Positions 37,079 to 45,821 of a DNA stretch of 64,000 nt are shown in pieces. This DNA is from Cellulomonas taurus (lineage in GTDB: Bacteria; Actinomycetota; Actinomycetes; Actinomycetales; Cellulomonadaceae). Where the stretch lies: positions 2,666,001-2,730,000 of the forward strand of contig NZ_CP051884.1 of assembly GCF_012931845.1 (NCBI RefSeq), given 5' to 3'. A model generated the notes under the pieces. That model saw nothing but the letters and a program-made list of their open reading frames with translations. It was not told the DNA's origin and did no database searches. Made by a program: the position numbers and the translations under genes. Positions within the stretch are counted from its first letter, which is position 1. Each line of letters opens with the position of its first letter.

Positions 37079-39556
37079 TCAGAGCTTGGTGACCGGGGAG
37101 AACCTCAGCAGCAACCGCTTGGTGCCCTCGGACTTGAAGTCGACCTTCGCGACGGCGTTCTGCCCCGCCCCCTCCATCGCGACCACGGTGCCCATGCCGT
37201 AGCTGTCGTGGGTGACCTTGTCGCCCACCGCCAGATCCGGGATCTGCGCGTCGGCGCGCGGGGTCGCCGACCCGAAGGTCGCCCCGCCGGCCGGTCGCTG
37301 GCTGAGGTCCACCCGGCGCCGGTCGCGGGCCCGCTCCCCCGCGCGCTCACCGGAGTTGCCGTAGGAGCCGAAGCCGCCACGGCCGCCCAGGAAGCCACCG
37401 GAGCCGCGCAGCCGATCGGTGCTCGACTCGCGCCGCCGCCAGTCGATCAGGTCCTCGGGCACGTCGTCCAGGAACCGGCTGGCGGGGAACTCGTTCGGCA
37501 CCCCCCAGGCGGTGCGGGTCGCCGCGCGGGAGATGTAGAGCCGCTCCCGCGCCCGGGTGAGCCCGACGTAGGCGAGCCGTCGTTCCTCGGCCAGCTGGTC
37601 GGTGTCGGCCAGCGACCGCATGTGCGGGAAGGTGCCGTCCTCCATCCCGGTCAGGAACACCACCGGGAACTCCAGGCCCTTGGCGGTGTGCAGGGTCATC
37701 AGGGTGATCACGCCCTGGTCGGTCTTCTGCTCGCCCTCGTCACCACCGTCGTCGCTCGGGATCTGGTCCGAGTCGGCCACCAGGGACACCCGCTCCAGGA
37801 AGTCGGCCAGGTCGCCCTCCGGCTCGGACTCCTCGAATTCGGTCGCCACCGCGTGCAGCTCGGCCAGGTTCTCCACCCGGGTCTGGTCCTGCGGGTCCTC
37901 GCTGGCACGCAGTTCCGCCAGGTAGCCGCTGCGGTCCAGCACCGCGCCCAGCACCTCGGCGGGCCCGGCGTCGCCGGACTCGGCCAGTGCGCGCAGGTCG
38001 GCCATCATCCCGGCGAACACCCGCAGCCCGGAGATGGCGCGGGTGCCCAGTCCGGGCACCTCGTCCAACCGGTCCAGCGCGGCCCCGAACGAGATCCGCT
38101 CCCGCTCGGCGAAGGCGGCCACCATCGCCTCGGAGCGCTCGCCGAGCCCGCGCTTGGGCACGTTGAGGATCCGGCGCAGGTTGACGTCGTCGTCGGGGTT
38201 GGCGATCGCCCGCAGGTACGCGACGGCGTCCTTGATCTCCTTGCGCTCGTAGAACCGGGTGCCGCCGACCACCTTGTAGGGCAGGCCGACCCGGACCAGG
38301 ACCTCCTCCAGCGCACGGGACTGGGCGTTGGCGCGGTAGAAGATCGCCACGTCGCCGGGGCGCACGCCGTCGGAGTCGCCGAGCTTGTCGATCTCCTCCG
38401 CGACGAACCGGGCCTCCGCGTGCTCGTCGTCCGCCACGTAGCCGACGATCTGCGCGCCCTGGCCGGAGTCGGTCCACAGCCGCTTGGCCTTGCGGCCCGG
38501 GTTGCGGCTGATCACCGCGTTCGCCGCGGACAGGATCGTCTGCGTGGAGCGGTAGTTCTGCTCCAGCAGGATCGTGGTGGCGTCCGGGTAGTCGGCCTCG
38601 AACTCCATGATGTTGCGGATGTTCGCGCCCCGGAAGGCGTAGATCGACTGGTCCGAGTCGCCGACCACCGTCAGCTCGGCCTGCGGCACCTCGGCGCCGC
38701 TGTCGATCCCGGCCCCGGCCAGCTCCCGCACCAGCACGTACTGCGCGTGGTTGGTGTCCTGGTACTCGTCGACCAGGACGTGCCGGAACCGGCGGCGGTA
38801 GTGCTCGGCGACCGCCGGGAACGCCTGCAGCAGGTTGACCGTGGTCATGATCAGGTCGTCGAAGTCCAGCGCGTTCGCCTGCCGCAACCGCTGCTGGTAC
38901 CGGGTGTACACCTGCGCCAGGGTCCGGTCGAAGTCGCTGCCGCCGTCGCCGCCGTCGGTCGCCGCGAAGTCCTCCGGCGCGACCAGCTCGTCCTTGAGCG
39001 AGGAGATCTTCGAGCCGAGCGCCTTGGGCGGGTAGCGCTTCGGGTCGAGCTCCAGCTCGCGCGCCACCAGGGTGATCAGGCGCTGGGAGTCCGCGGAGTC
39101 GTAGATCGAGAAGCTGGTCCGCAGGCCGAGCGTCTTGGCCTCGGCGCGCAGGATCCGCACGCAGGCCGAGTGGAAGGTCGACACCCACATCGCCCGGGCG
39201 GACGGGCCGACCAGCGCGGCGACCCGCTCGCGCATCTCCGCCGCCGCCTTGTTGGTGAAGGTGATCGCCAGGATCTCCCCGGCCCGCGCCCGACCGGTCG
39301 CCAGCTGGTACGCGATCCGGTGGGTCAGCACCCGGGTCTTGCCGGACCCGGCGCCCGCGACGATCAGCAGCGGACCCCCGGTGTGCAGCACGGCGGCCCG
39401 TTGCTCGGGGTTGAGGCCCTCCAGCAGCGCGCCCGGGTCACCGCGGTGGTGGCTCGGTCGGCGCGGCTCGTCGGCGCCTGCGGTCCGCGGCGGGGCGGCA
39501 GGCAGGCGGGCGAGGTCCAGTCCTGGCAGCGGGAGGTTCTCGAAGAGCGACGTCAT
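37079..39556 (-). CDS. pcrA: ATP-dependent DNA helicase PcrA/UvrD
   Basis: The 825-residue superfamily 1A helicase works in nucleotide excision repair and replication restart. It has the Q motif and Walker A (LNPEQRAAVLHTGGP, VAGAGSGKTRVLTHRI), Walker B VDEYQDTN, motif III GDSDQSIYAFRGA, motif IV QNYRST and motif V LMTLHTAKGLEF. The C-terminal RNA-polymerase-binding Tudor-like domain (DLAVGDKVTHDSYGMGTVVA) is present. Confidence 0.97.
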   Translation of the reverse strand: MTSLFENLPLPGLDLARLPAAPPRTAGADEPRRPSHHRGDPGALLEGLNPEQRAAVLHTGGPLLIVAGAGSGKTRVLTHRIAYQLATGRARAGEILAITFTNKAAAEMRERVAALVGPSARAMWVSTFHSACVRILRAEAKTLGLRTSFSIYDSADSQRLITLVARELELDPKRYPPKALGSKISSLKDELVAPEDFAATDGGDGGSDFDRTLAQVYTRYQQRLRQANALDFDDLIMTTVNLLQAFPAVAEHYRRRFRHVLVDEYQDTNHAQYVLVRELAGAGIDSGAEVPQAELTVVGDSDQSIYAFRGANIRNIMEFEADYPDATTILLEQNYRSTQTILSAANAVISRNPGRKAKRLWTDSGQGAQIVGYVADDEHAEARFVAEEIDKLGDSDGVRPGDVAIFYRANAQSRALEEVLVRVGLPYKVVGGTRFYERKEIKDAVAYLRAIANPDDDVNLRRILNVPKRGLGERSEAMVAAFAERERISFGAALDRLDEVPGLGTRAISGLRVFAGMMADLRALAESGDAGPAEVLGAVLDRSGYLAELRASEDPQDQTRVENLAELHAVATEFEESEPEGDLADFLERVSLVADSDQIPSDDGGDEGEQKTDQGVITLMTLHTAKGLEFPVVFLTGMEDGTFPHMRSLADTDQLAEERRLAYVGLTRARERLYISRAATRTAWGVPNEFPASRFLDDVPEDLIDWRRRESSTDRLRGSGGFLGGRGGFGSYGNSGERAGERARDRRRVDLSQRPAGGATFGSATPRADAQIPDLAVGDKVTHDSYGMGTVVAMEGAGQNAVAKVDFKSEGTKRLLLRFSPVTKL

Positions 39557-39667
39557 GGCGGCACCAGCCTAGGCGTCCGCACCGACATCCCGATCCGGGT
39601 CCGCCTGACAGGGGACGACGCCGCCTGGCAGGATCGCGTCGCACCATCCCAGATGAGACGAGGACCC

Positions 39668-40174
39668 ATGAGCACGCCCGTGCCCCCGCCCGAGCCGCAG
39701 CAGCCGCAGGAGCCGAACCAGCCCACCGGCGGCTTCCCGACCTACCCCGCGCCCGGCGACGGGGCGACGCAGCCCGGTCAGGGACCGACCGCGTCGTCGG
39801 CCGCACCGCAGTACCCGTCGGCGCCCGCCTACCCGTCCGCGCCGGCTCACCCGGCGGCACCCGGCTACCAGCCCTACGCCGCGCCGCAGCCCACCGGCTC
39901 CAAGACCCTGGCGATCATCGCCCTGGTGCTGTCGGTGCTCGGCTGCACCAGCCTGATCGGCATCGTGCTGGGCATCGTCGCGCTGGTGAAGAAGCGCGGC
40001 ACCAACGACACCGCCAGCAAGGTGATGGCCTGGATCGCGATCGCGGTCGGCGCGATCTGGCTGATCGTCGGCACCATCATCGGGATCAGCGCCTTCGCGC
40101 TGTACGAGACCTGCCAGGACCTCGGCAACGGCACGCACTACGTCGACGGCGTGACCTACACCTGCAACTTCTGA
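39668..40174 (+). CDS. DUF4190-like membrane protein with Pro-rich N-terminus
   Basis: The 168-residue protein has a ~75-residue Pro/Gln/Tyr-rich head with AYPSAPAHPAAP-like repeats, two helices (about 80-102 and 118-140; TLAIIALVLSVLGCTSLIGI) as in DUF4190 proteins, and a short outer tail with two Cys (YETCQDLG, TYTCNF) that could form a disulfide. The function is unknown. ATG 39668 has GAGACGAGGA upstream. Confidence 0.8.
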   Translation: MSTPVPPPEPQQPQEPNQPTGGFPTYPAPGDGATQPGQGPTASSAAPQYPSAPAYPSAPAHPAAPGYQPYAAPQPTGSKTLAIIALVLSVLGCTSLIGIVLGIVALVKKRGTNDTASKVMAWIAIAVGAIWLIVGTIIGISAFALYETCQDLGNGTHYVDGVTYTCNF

Positions 40175-40193
40175 GTGCCGCCGCCGGAGCAGG

Positions 40194-40544
40194 TCACCGC
40201 CACAGGACGGCGATCACCACATTCACGACGGTGAGACCCAGCACCAGGCCGACCCGGCCCTTGGTGACCTGCTCCGGCTTGCGCTGTCCCAGCCAGATCA
40301 GCACCGTGATCACCAGCGCGATCACCAGCTTGACGCCGATCTTGGCGTTGTCCGGCTTGTCCAGCCCCGCGACCTCGGCGGACCGCAGCCCGGTCATGAT
40401 CAGCCCGGTGACCAGTGCGGTCAGCGCACCGTGGAAGGCACCCTTCGGGAACGCGTTCTGCCGGAGGGTCACCAGGCAGCCGCCGAGCACGATGGCCCAG
40501 CCGATCAGGTGCAACACGACGAGCAGGCCGTACACAACGTCCAT
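40194..40544 (-). CDS. Small integral membrane protein
   Basis: The 116-residue protein has four hydrophobic helices (MDVVYGLLVVLHLIGWAIVL and later ones) with conserved-looking polar residues between them (GLDKPDNAKIGVKL). It resembles uncharacterised actinobacterial proteins of the DUF/CopD-like small membrane type, but I cannot name a function. ATG 40544 with GGAGA upstream is preferred to a start 13 codons earlier. Confidence 0.75.
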   Translation of the reverse strand: MDVVYGLLVVLHLIGWAIVLGGCLVTLRQNAFPKGAFHGALTALVTGLIMTGLRSAEVAGLDKPDNAKIGVKLVIALVITVLIWLGQRKPEQVTKGRVGLVLGLTVVNVVIAVLWR

Positions 40545-40599
40545 CGGGGCGTCTCCTTGCGTGGGGGGAAACCCCAGCTTCACATGAATCGCCAGGTGG

Positions 40600-41256
40600 T
40601 CAGAGCAACCGGCGCGCCGCCGCCCAGCGGGTCAGCTCGTGCCGGGACGACAGCTGCAGCTTGCGCAGCACCGCCGACACGTGGGTCTCCACCGTCTTGA
40701 TCGAGATGAACAGCTCGGTGGCGACCTCGCGGTAGGAGTAGCCGCGTGCGATCAGCCGCATCACCTCGCGCTCGCGGGCGGACAGCCGATCCAGTTCGTC
40801 GTCCCCGGTGGCCACGTCCCCGGCCGCGGTGCCGAAGGCGTCCAGCACGAACCCGGCCAGGCGCGGGCTGAACACCGCGTCGCCCCCGGCCACCTGCTGC
40901 ACGGCGGCCGACAGGTCGGGGCCGGAGATCGCCTTGGTGACATAGCCGCGCGCCCCGGCCCGGATCACCGCGACCACGTCCTCCGCCGCGTCGGAGACCG
41001 ACAGCGCCAGGAACCGGGTCTCGGCCAGCAGGTCCTGGCAGCCACGGATCACCTCCGCACCACCGCCGCCGTCGCCACCCGGCAGGTGCACGTCCAGCAG
41101 CACCACCGGCGGATGCAGCTCCCGGACCGCGGCGATCGCCTGCTCGACGGTCTCGGCCTCGCCGACCACCCGCACCCGCTCGTCCAGGGAGGCGCGCACC
41201 CCGGCGCGGAACATCAGGTGGTCGTCGACCAGCACCACGTCGATCGGTTCGCTCAT
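40600..41256 (-). CDS. NarL/LuxR-family response regulator
   Basis: The 218-residue protein has a receiver domain (VVLVDDHLMFRAGV; phospho-Asp in VVLLDVHLP near residue 56) with a Gly-rich insert, and a LuxR-type HTH (LSAREREVMRLIARGYSYRE, KTVETHVSAVLRKLQL). Its start overlaps the stop of the sensor kinase gene (ATGA). It probably regulates the divergent PspC/LiaF-like operon. Confidence 0.94.
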   Translation of the reverse strand: MSEPIDVVLVDDHLMFRAGVRASLDERVRVVGEAETVEQAIAAVRELHPPVVLLDVHLPGGDGGGGAEVIRGCQDLLAETRFLALSVSDAAEDVVAVIRAGARGYVTKAISGPDLSAAVQQVAGGDAVFSPRLAGFVLDAFGTAAGDVATGDDELDRLSAREREVMRLIARGYSYREVATELFISIKTVETHVSAVLRKLQLSSRHELTRWAAARRLL

Positions 41257-42596
41257 GCCTGCATCGTCCTCTCTTCCGCGGCCCCTCCGGCACCGTCGGC
41301 ACTGACGTCACTGACGTCACTCTCAGCACCGGCGTGTCCCGCGGCCTCCGGCGTGCCGGCCCGGGGCACCTGCAACCGCACCTCGGTGCCGCCGCCGTCC
41401 TTGCACACCACCGACGCCCGGCCGCCGCGACGGCGCACCCGGCCCAGGATCGACTCCCGCACCCCGAACCGGTCCGACGGCACCGCGTCCAGATCGAAGC
41501 CGGTGCCGCGGTCCCGGACGAATGCCTCCACCTCGGTGGGCCCGACCTCCAGGTAACAGGACACCGGCGGACGGCCGTGCCGCACCGCGTTCAGCAGCGC
41601 CTCCCGGGTGGCTTGCAGCAGCGCGTCGGTGTTCGGATCCGGCTCGCAGTCGCCGACCACCACCACGTCGATGGTGACCGCCTCGCCCTCGGAGCCGACC
41701 CGGGTGTCCTCGATCTCGGCGACGGTGGCGCGCAGCACCGCCACCACCGAGGTGCCCGGCTCCGGGCGGTCGTCGTACAGCCATGCCCGCAGCTCGCGCT
41801 CCTGGGCGCGCGCCAACCGGGCGACCTCGGTGGCGTCGTCGGCACGGGCCCGGATCAGGGCGAGGGTCTGGAGCACCGAGTCGTGCAGGTGGGCCGCGAT
41901 GTCGGCCCGCTCGGACTCCCGGGCGCGCGCGGTGCGCTCGTCGCCGAGTTCGCGGACCAGCCGCAGCCACCAGGGGGCGAGCACCAGGGCCACCCCGGCC
42001 AGCACCGCGAGCGCCGCGACCATCGACTGCACCAGGACGGCGGGGTCGGTCTCCTTGCCGACCAGCAGCAGCACGCCCACCGCGGCGATCACCAGACCGC
42101 CGACCAGCCGCAGCAGACTGACCGGTCGACGCCGGTCGACCTTGCGCTCCTTCTGCACCGCGTCCAACTGGCTCCAGGCCAGGGCGACACCGGCGATCAG
42201 CAACAGCACCGGCACCAGCCAGCTCGACCCGATCGAACTGCCGGACCGGTTGAGCAGCAGCGCCGCGGCCGCCACCACCAGACCGGCACCGACGGCGATC
42301 TGGCCCCACGGCAACCGGCGCAGCTGCTGCACCCGCGCCGGACTCAGCACCGGGGCCAGGCGGCTCTGCGCCGCGGGACGGGACCCGGCCAGGTCGACCG
42401 GATCGCCGACCGGCACCGTGACCCACCAGAACACGTAGACCAGCGGCCCGAACAGGCCCACCGGGGTGAGCACCACGAACAGCGCCCGGACCATCCGCAC
42501 GGACACGCCGAGGTGCAGCGCGAGCCCCGCCGCCACGCCGCCGAGGACGCGACCGCGTTCGGGTCGGCGCAACGGGGGCCGGACGGGGGTCTGCAT
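41253..42596 (-). CDS. PspC-domain sensor histidine kinase
   Basis: The 447-residue membrane kinase has an N-terminal PspC domain (about 8-65, GRVLGGVAAGLALHLGVSVR), further helices to about residue 215, a NarX/DesK-type HisKA_3 box with the phospho-His in AAHLHDSVLQTLALIRARAD, and a HATPase domain (EALLNAVRHGRPP, GTGFDLDAV). With the LuxR regulator it forms a two-component system that likely senses envelope stress, like LiaRS-type systems. Confidence 0.93.
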   Translation of the reverse strand: MQTPVRPPLRRPERGRVLGGVAAGLALHLGVSVRMVRALFVVLTPVGLFGPLVYVFWWVTVPVGDPVDLAGSRPAAQSRLAPVLSPARVQQLRRLPWGQIAVGAGLVVAAAALLLNRSGSSIGSSWLVPVLLLIAGVALAWSQLDAVQKERKVDRRRPVSLLRLVGGLVIAAVGVLLLVGKETDPAVLVQSMVAALAVLAGVALVLAPWWLRLVRELGDERTARARESERADIAAHLHDSVLQTLALIRARADDATEVARLARAQERELRAWLYDDRPEPGTSVVAVLRATVAEIEDTRVGSEGEAVTIDVVVVGDCEPDPNTDALLQATREALLNAVRHGRPPVSCYLEVGPTEVEAFVRDRGTGFDLDAVPSDRFGVRESILGRVRRRGGRASVVCKDGGGTEVRLQVPRAGTPEAAGHAGAESDVSDVSADGAGGAAEERTMQA

Positions 42597-42732
42597 GCAC
42601 CGATGGTCACATGTCCCCGCCGCCGCCTGAACCCCTGGCCGCCGAACTCCGGGGTGCCGGGGGTGGGATTCAGGGGTGGCTCAGGGTGGCCCCCGATGTC
42701 CTCCGGGTACCGCCGCGGGTCAGGATCGGAGC
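42597..42732. promoter_or_regulatory. Divergent promoter region between the kinase and PspC/LiaF-like genes
   Basis: The 136-bp gap must hold promoters for both the two-component operon and the PspC/LiaF-like operon. It is rich in GGGGTG-type words (for example around 42651-42690), which may be regulator sites. I cannot assign clear -10 or -35 boxes. Confidence 0.4.
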
Positions 42733-44262
42733 ATGACGAACGACAGCACCGGCTACGGCCCGGGCACCCCGCCCCCGGCCGGTTCCGGACCAGCGACCGG
42801 ACAGCCCGGCGCACCGAGCGGGGACGGCTTCTTCGGCGCGATCCGCAAGGTCGGCATCACCCGCGGTCAGGACCGCTGGATCGGTGGTGTGGCCTCCGGT
42901 CTGGGCGAACGCTTCGGCATGGACCCGCTGCTGGTCCGCGGCCTGCTCGGTCTGAGCGTGCTGCTGGGCTTCGGGCTGGTCCTCTACGGCGTGGCCTGGG
43001 CGCTGCTGCCCGAGCCGGACGGCCGGATCCACCTGGAGCAGGCGATCCGCGGCGACTGGGACGGCGGCCTGATCGGCGCCGGTGTCCTGGTGCTGATCGG
43101 TCTGACCAACGGCGGTTGGTGGTTCGGCTGGGGTCCGTTCGACAACGGCTGGTTCCCGGCCGTGGCGTGGACCGCCGCCCTGATCGCGCTGATCATCATC
43201 GCCGCGAACACCCGCCGGCGACCTCCGATGGAAGGTCAGGCTCCGATGACGGACCCCGCAGCCCCCGCACCGGCGACCGCTCCGCCCCCGCCGCGGCCAT
43301 CGACCGGCGCACCTGTCAGCTCCGGCCCGACGACGCCCGGCCCGGCCCCGACCTACGGGTCGGCACCGTCCTACGGGTCGGCACAGTCCTACGGGTCGGC
43401 ACCGTACGGCGTGAACCCGCACGGCACGGCCGCCTACCCCGCTGCCCCCGACGGCGCGACCACACCTGGCGCGACGCCCCCCGGCCCGGCACCCGCCGGC
43501 GCCGCCCCGTCCTGGCAGCAGCCCCAGCCGAGCGGCCCGTCGGCGCAGCAGCCACCGCGCCCGCCGAAGCCGCCGAAGCCCGCCAAGGCACCGAAGCGAC
43601 GCGTCCCCGGACCCGGCTCGGCCGTGACCGGCGCGGTGGTCGGACTGATCCTGATCGGCCTGGCGGCCCTGCTGGTCGCCGACCGCACCGGCCACTACGA
43701 CGGACCGGTCGCGAGCATGGTCGTGGGCGCCGGGATCGTGCTGGTCGGCCTCGCGATCATCCTGTGCGGAATCCTGGGTCGTCGCTCCGGTGGCCTGACC
43801 GCCCTGGCCATCATCGGCTTCGTGATCATCGGTCCGGCCCTCGCCGCCGACCACGACGGGGAATGGCGCCTCGACCGCGACGGGGCCTCGGTGGTGATCG
43901 GCGACCGGAGCTACGACGTCACCAGCCGTACCGCGGCCGAGCGTGGCTTCACCCTCGGCTTCGGCAACACGGAGATCGACCTCACCGACGTCCCCCTGGA
44001 CGACGACGAGACCCTGGTGGTCCCGGTGCGTGCCGGGATGGGCGACGTGACGGTGATCGTCCCCCACGACATCCCGATGAGCGCCGTGGTCCGCTCCGGC
44101 GGCGGCACCGTCTACTGGAACGTGGACGACGACCAGCAGGTGCGCAGCGGCTTCGGCAACCAGACCACCTTCAGCAGTGACCAGCTGACCGGTGACACCA
44201 CCAACCAGCTCGAACTCCGGGTCGACCTCGGCCTGGGCAACGTGACCATCGAGGAGGACTGA
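42733..44262 (+). CDS. PspC and LiaF-like envelope-stress membrane protein
   Basis: The 509-residue protein has a PspC domain (about 40-100, RWIGGVASGLGERFGMDPLL), more helices, a Pro/Ala/Tyr-rich linker with repeated SYGSA units, three helices (about 295-380) and a C-terminal beta domain like LiaF/DUF2154 (TLGFGNTEIDLTDVP, GMGDVTVIVPHD, LGLGNVTIEED). LiaF-type proteins restrain a LiaRS-like two-component system; the divergent PspC kinase and LuxR regulator fit that role. Its TGATG stop/start overlaps the next gene. Confidence 0.85.
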   Translation: MTNDSTGYGPGTPPPAGSGPATGQPGAPSGDGFFGAIRKVGITRGQDRWIGGVASGLGERFGMDPLLVRGLLGLSVLLGFGLVLYGVAWALLPEPDGRIHLEQAIRGDWDGGLIGAGVLVLIGLTNGGWWFGWGPFDNGWFPAVAWTAALIALIIIAANTRRRPPMEGQAPMTDPAAPAPATAPPPPRPSTGAPVSSGPTTPGPAPTYGSAPSYGSAQSYGSAPYGVNPHGTAAYPAAPDGATTPGATPPGPAPAGAAPSWQQPQPSGPSAQQPPRPPKPPKPAKAPKRRVPGPGSAVTGAVVGLILIGLAALLVADRTGHYDGPVASMVVGAGIVLVGLAIILCGILGRRSGGLTALAIIGFVIIGPALAADHDGEWRLDRDGASVVIGDRSYDVTSRTAAERGFTLGFGNTEIDLTDVPLDDDETLVVPVRAGMGDVTVIVPHDIPMSAVVRSGGGTVYWNVDDDQQVRSGFGNQTTFSSDQLTGDTTNQLELRVDLGLGNVTIEED

Positions 44263-45089
44263 TGACCGAGCGCGAGCACCCGCAGAACTCCGAGCAGGTC
44301 GAGGACGTGACGGAGCCGACGGCGGGCCCGACGACCGAGCAGGGCACGGCCGAGGACACCCAGGTGATCGACGTGGACGCCGACACCACCCGGGTCATCG
44401 ACGCTGAGCCCGACACCCGGGTGATCGAGACCGCGGCCGGTGACACCGAGCTGATCGAGACCGTGGACGCCTCCGAGCCGGCGGTGGCGGCACCGGTCGC
44501 CGCGGACACGACGGTGATCGAGACCGCCGATCCGGGCGACACCCAGGTGATCGAGTCGCCGACGCCCACCGCCGCCTTCGCCGCGGCGCCCACCACGGAG
44601 TTCCCGGCGGCCGGCACACCCGCGGAACCGGAACGTCGGTCCGCCCCCGACGACACCGCCGCTCCGACGTCGGACGAGTCGACCCCGGCCGAGCCGCTGC
44701 CCACCGCCGGACCGCCCGCGGGGCCACTGCCGGAGACCACCCGCCTCGACGCGACGCCAGCCGGTCCTCCCCCGGGCGCCACCCCCGCCGGGCCTCCCCC
44801 CGCCGCGACCCCGGCCGGGCCCCCGCCCGCGGCTCCCCAGCAGCAGGCGCCGTACACCGTCCCCGCGCCGCCGGCCGCCCCAGTGCCGACGGCATCCGGC
44901 CCCCGCGCCGGGACCGTGATCTGGGGCCTGATCGTGGTGGCGGTCGGTGCCGCGGTCCTGGCCGGGGCGGTCGGGCTGCACGTCGACTTCCAACTCGCCT
45001 TCATCGGCCTGTTGGCGGTCGCCGGGGTCGGGCTGCTGATCAGCTCCCTGGTGAACGCCGCCCGGCGCCGGGACCGCTCGGCCTCCTGA
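44262..45089 (+). CDS. Membrane protein with repeated TxVI(D/E) motifs
   Basis: The 275-residue protein starts with an acidic region holding about six repeats of the pattern D-T-(Q/R/T/E)-(V/L)-I-(D/E), for example DTQVIDVDADTTRVID. A long Pro/Ala/Gly linker follows, then two C-terminal helices (about 218-262; GTVIWGLIVVAVGAAVLAGA). The Thr-containing repeats resemble Ser/Thr kinase target sites read by FHA domains, but this is only resemblance. It is coupled to the PspC/LiaF-like gene. Confidence 0.78.
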   Translation: MTEREHPQNSEQVEDVTEPTAGPTTEQGTAEDTQVIDVDADTTRVIDAEPDTRVIETAAGDTELIETVDASEPAVAAPVAADTTVIETADPGDTQVIESPTPTAAFAAAPTTEFPAAGTPAEPERRSAPDDTAAPTSDESTPAEPLPTAGPPAGPLPETTRLDATPAGPPPGATPAGPPPAATPAGPPPAAPQQQAPYTVPAPPAAPVPTASGPRAGTVIWGLIVVAVGAAVLAGAVGLHVDFQLAFIGLLAVAGVGLLISSLVNAARRRDRSAS

Positions 45090-45092
45090 ACG

Positions 45093-45170
45093 TCGGGGGC
45101 GGCTGGAGGGGCCGCCCCCGTCCGCACAGCAGCAGGGCCGGAACTCCGCGCTGGAGTCCCGGCCCTGCTG
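45093..45170. terminator. Two tandem terminator hairpins
   Basis: GGGGGCGGC with GCCGCCCCC (about 45093-45119) forms the first stem. CAGCAGGGCCGG (45130-45141) pairs perfectly with CCGGCCCTGCTG (45159-45170) in the second, which also holds an inner GGACTCC-type pairing. They lie between convergent genes. Confidence 0.8.
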
Positions 45171-45185
45171 TCGTGCGGTGAAGCG

Positions 45186-45725
45186 TCAGACCGCGGGAGT
45201 CGTTCCCGGAGCGCCCGGCTCGGCGGTCGGCGGGGTGCTGCTGCTCGGGACCACCGGCGTGGTGCGGGCAGCGGAGTCCGGGATGCTGACCCGGCGCTTG
45301 CCGCCGAGCGCCCACAGCGCCCAGCCGACCAGCAGGAACAGCACACCCAGGCCCATCACCAGCGCCGCGACGCCGAAGGCCACCACAGAGGTGAACAGCG
45401 ATGCCCGCAGGAAGGACGCGTTCATCGCCACCTCGCGCAGCGGGTCGTCCTGGTCCAGCTCGGCGTAGGTCTTGCCGTCGGTCGCCTCCAGCGCGTGGTG
45501 GGCGATGATGTCCGCCTGCGCGAAGGCCGCCCACGGCGTGGTCACCGGGTCACCGGCGAAGTTGGCCGCGTCGCCGGACACGGTGATGTTCTCGTCCGCG
45601 AGGTGACTGGAGACGGCACCCCAGGTCACACCGCCGGCGATCAGCAGCACCAGCCCTGCGACGGCCGAGATGATCGCGATCACACGAGCCGCCTTGGACG
45701 GCGTCGTCGTTGCCACGGTGGTCAT
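45186..45725 (-). CDS. Small membrane protein of the family often labelled 'LigA' in databases
   Basis: The 179-residue protein has one N-terminal helix (about 13-32, ARVIAIISAVAGLVLLIAGG), an outer loop (ENITVSGDAANFAGDPVTTP, AHHALEATDGKTYAELDQDD) and a second helix pair (about 110-135) before a Thr/Pro-rich tail. I recognise a widespread actinobacterial membrane family that is often mis-named aromatic ring-opening dioxygenase; no dioxygenase residues are seen. ATG 45725 follows AAGGGGA. Confidence 0.8.
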   Translation of the reverse strand: MTTVATTTPSKAARVIAIISAVAGLVLLIAGGVTWGAVSSHLADENITVSGDAANFAGDPVTTPWAAFAQADIIAHHALEATDGKTYAELDQDDPLREVAMNASFLRASLFTSVVAFGVAALVMGLGVLFLLVGWALWALGGKRRVSIPDSAARTTPVVPSSSTPPTAEPGAPGTTPAV

Positions 45726-45821
45726 AGGAGTCCCCTTCAGAGAAAGACCGCTGTCGGGTGACAAGGTGTCAAAGTCACCCGTCCGGCGCAATGCGACGCC
45801 CCGGTGACCTGCGACGGGACC

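Noticed and set aside
35972..40174. A plus-strand open frame of about 1,400 codons
   Set aside because: It runs antisense through AIM24 and pcrA, is Arg/Gly/His/Gln-rich and only its last 169 codons (from 39668) form a real gene. Long antisense frames are a by-product of extreme GC content.
45186..45725. Aromatic ring-opening dioxygenase
   Set aside because: Homologs often carry this name in databases, but the protein is a small membrane protein without dioxygenase metal ligands.
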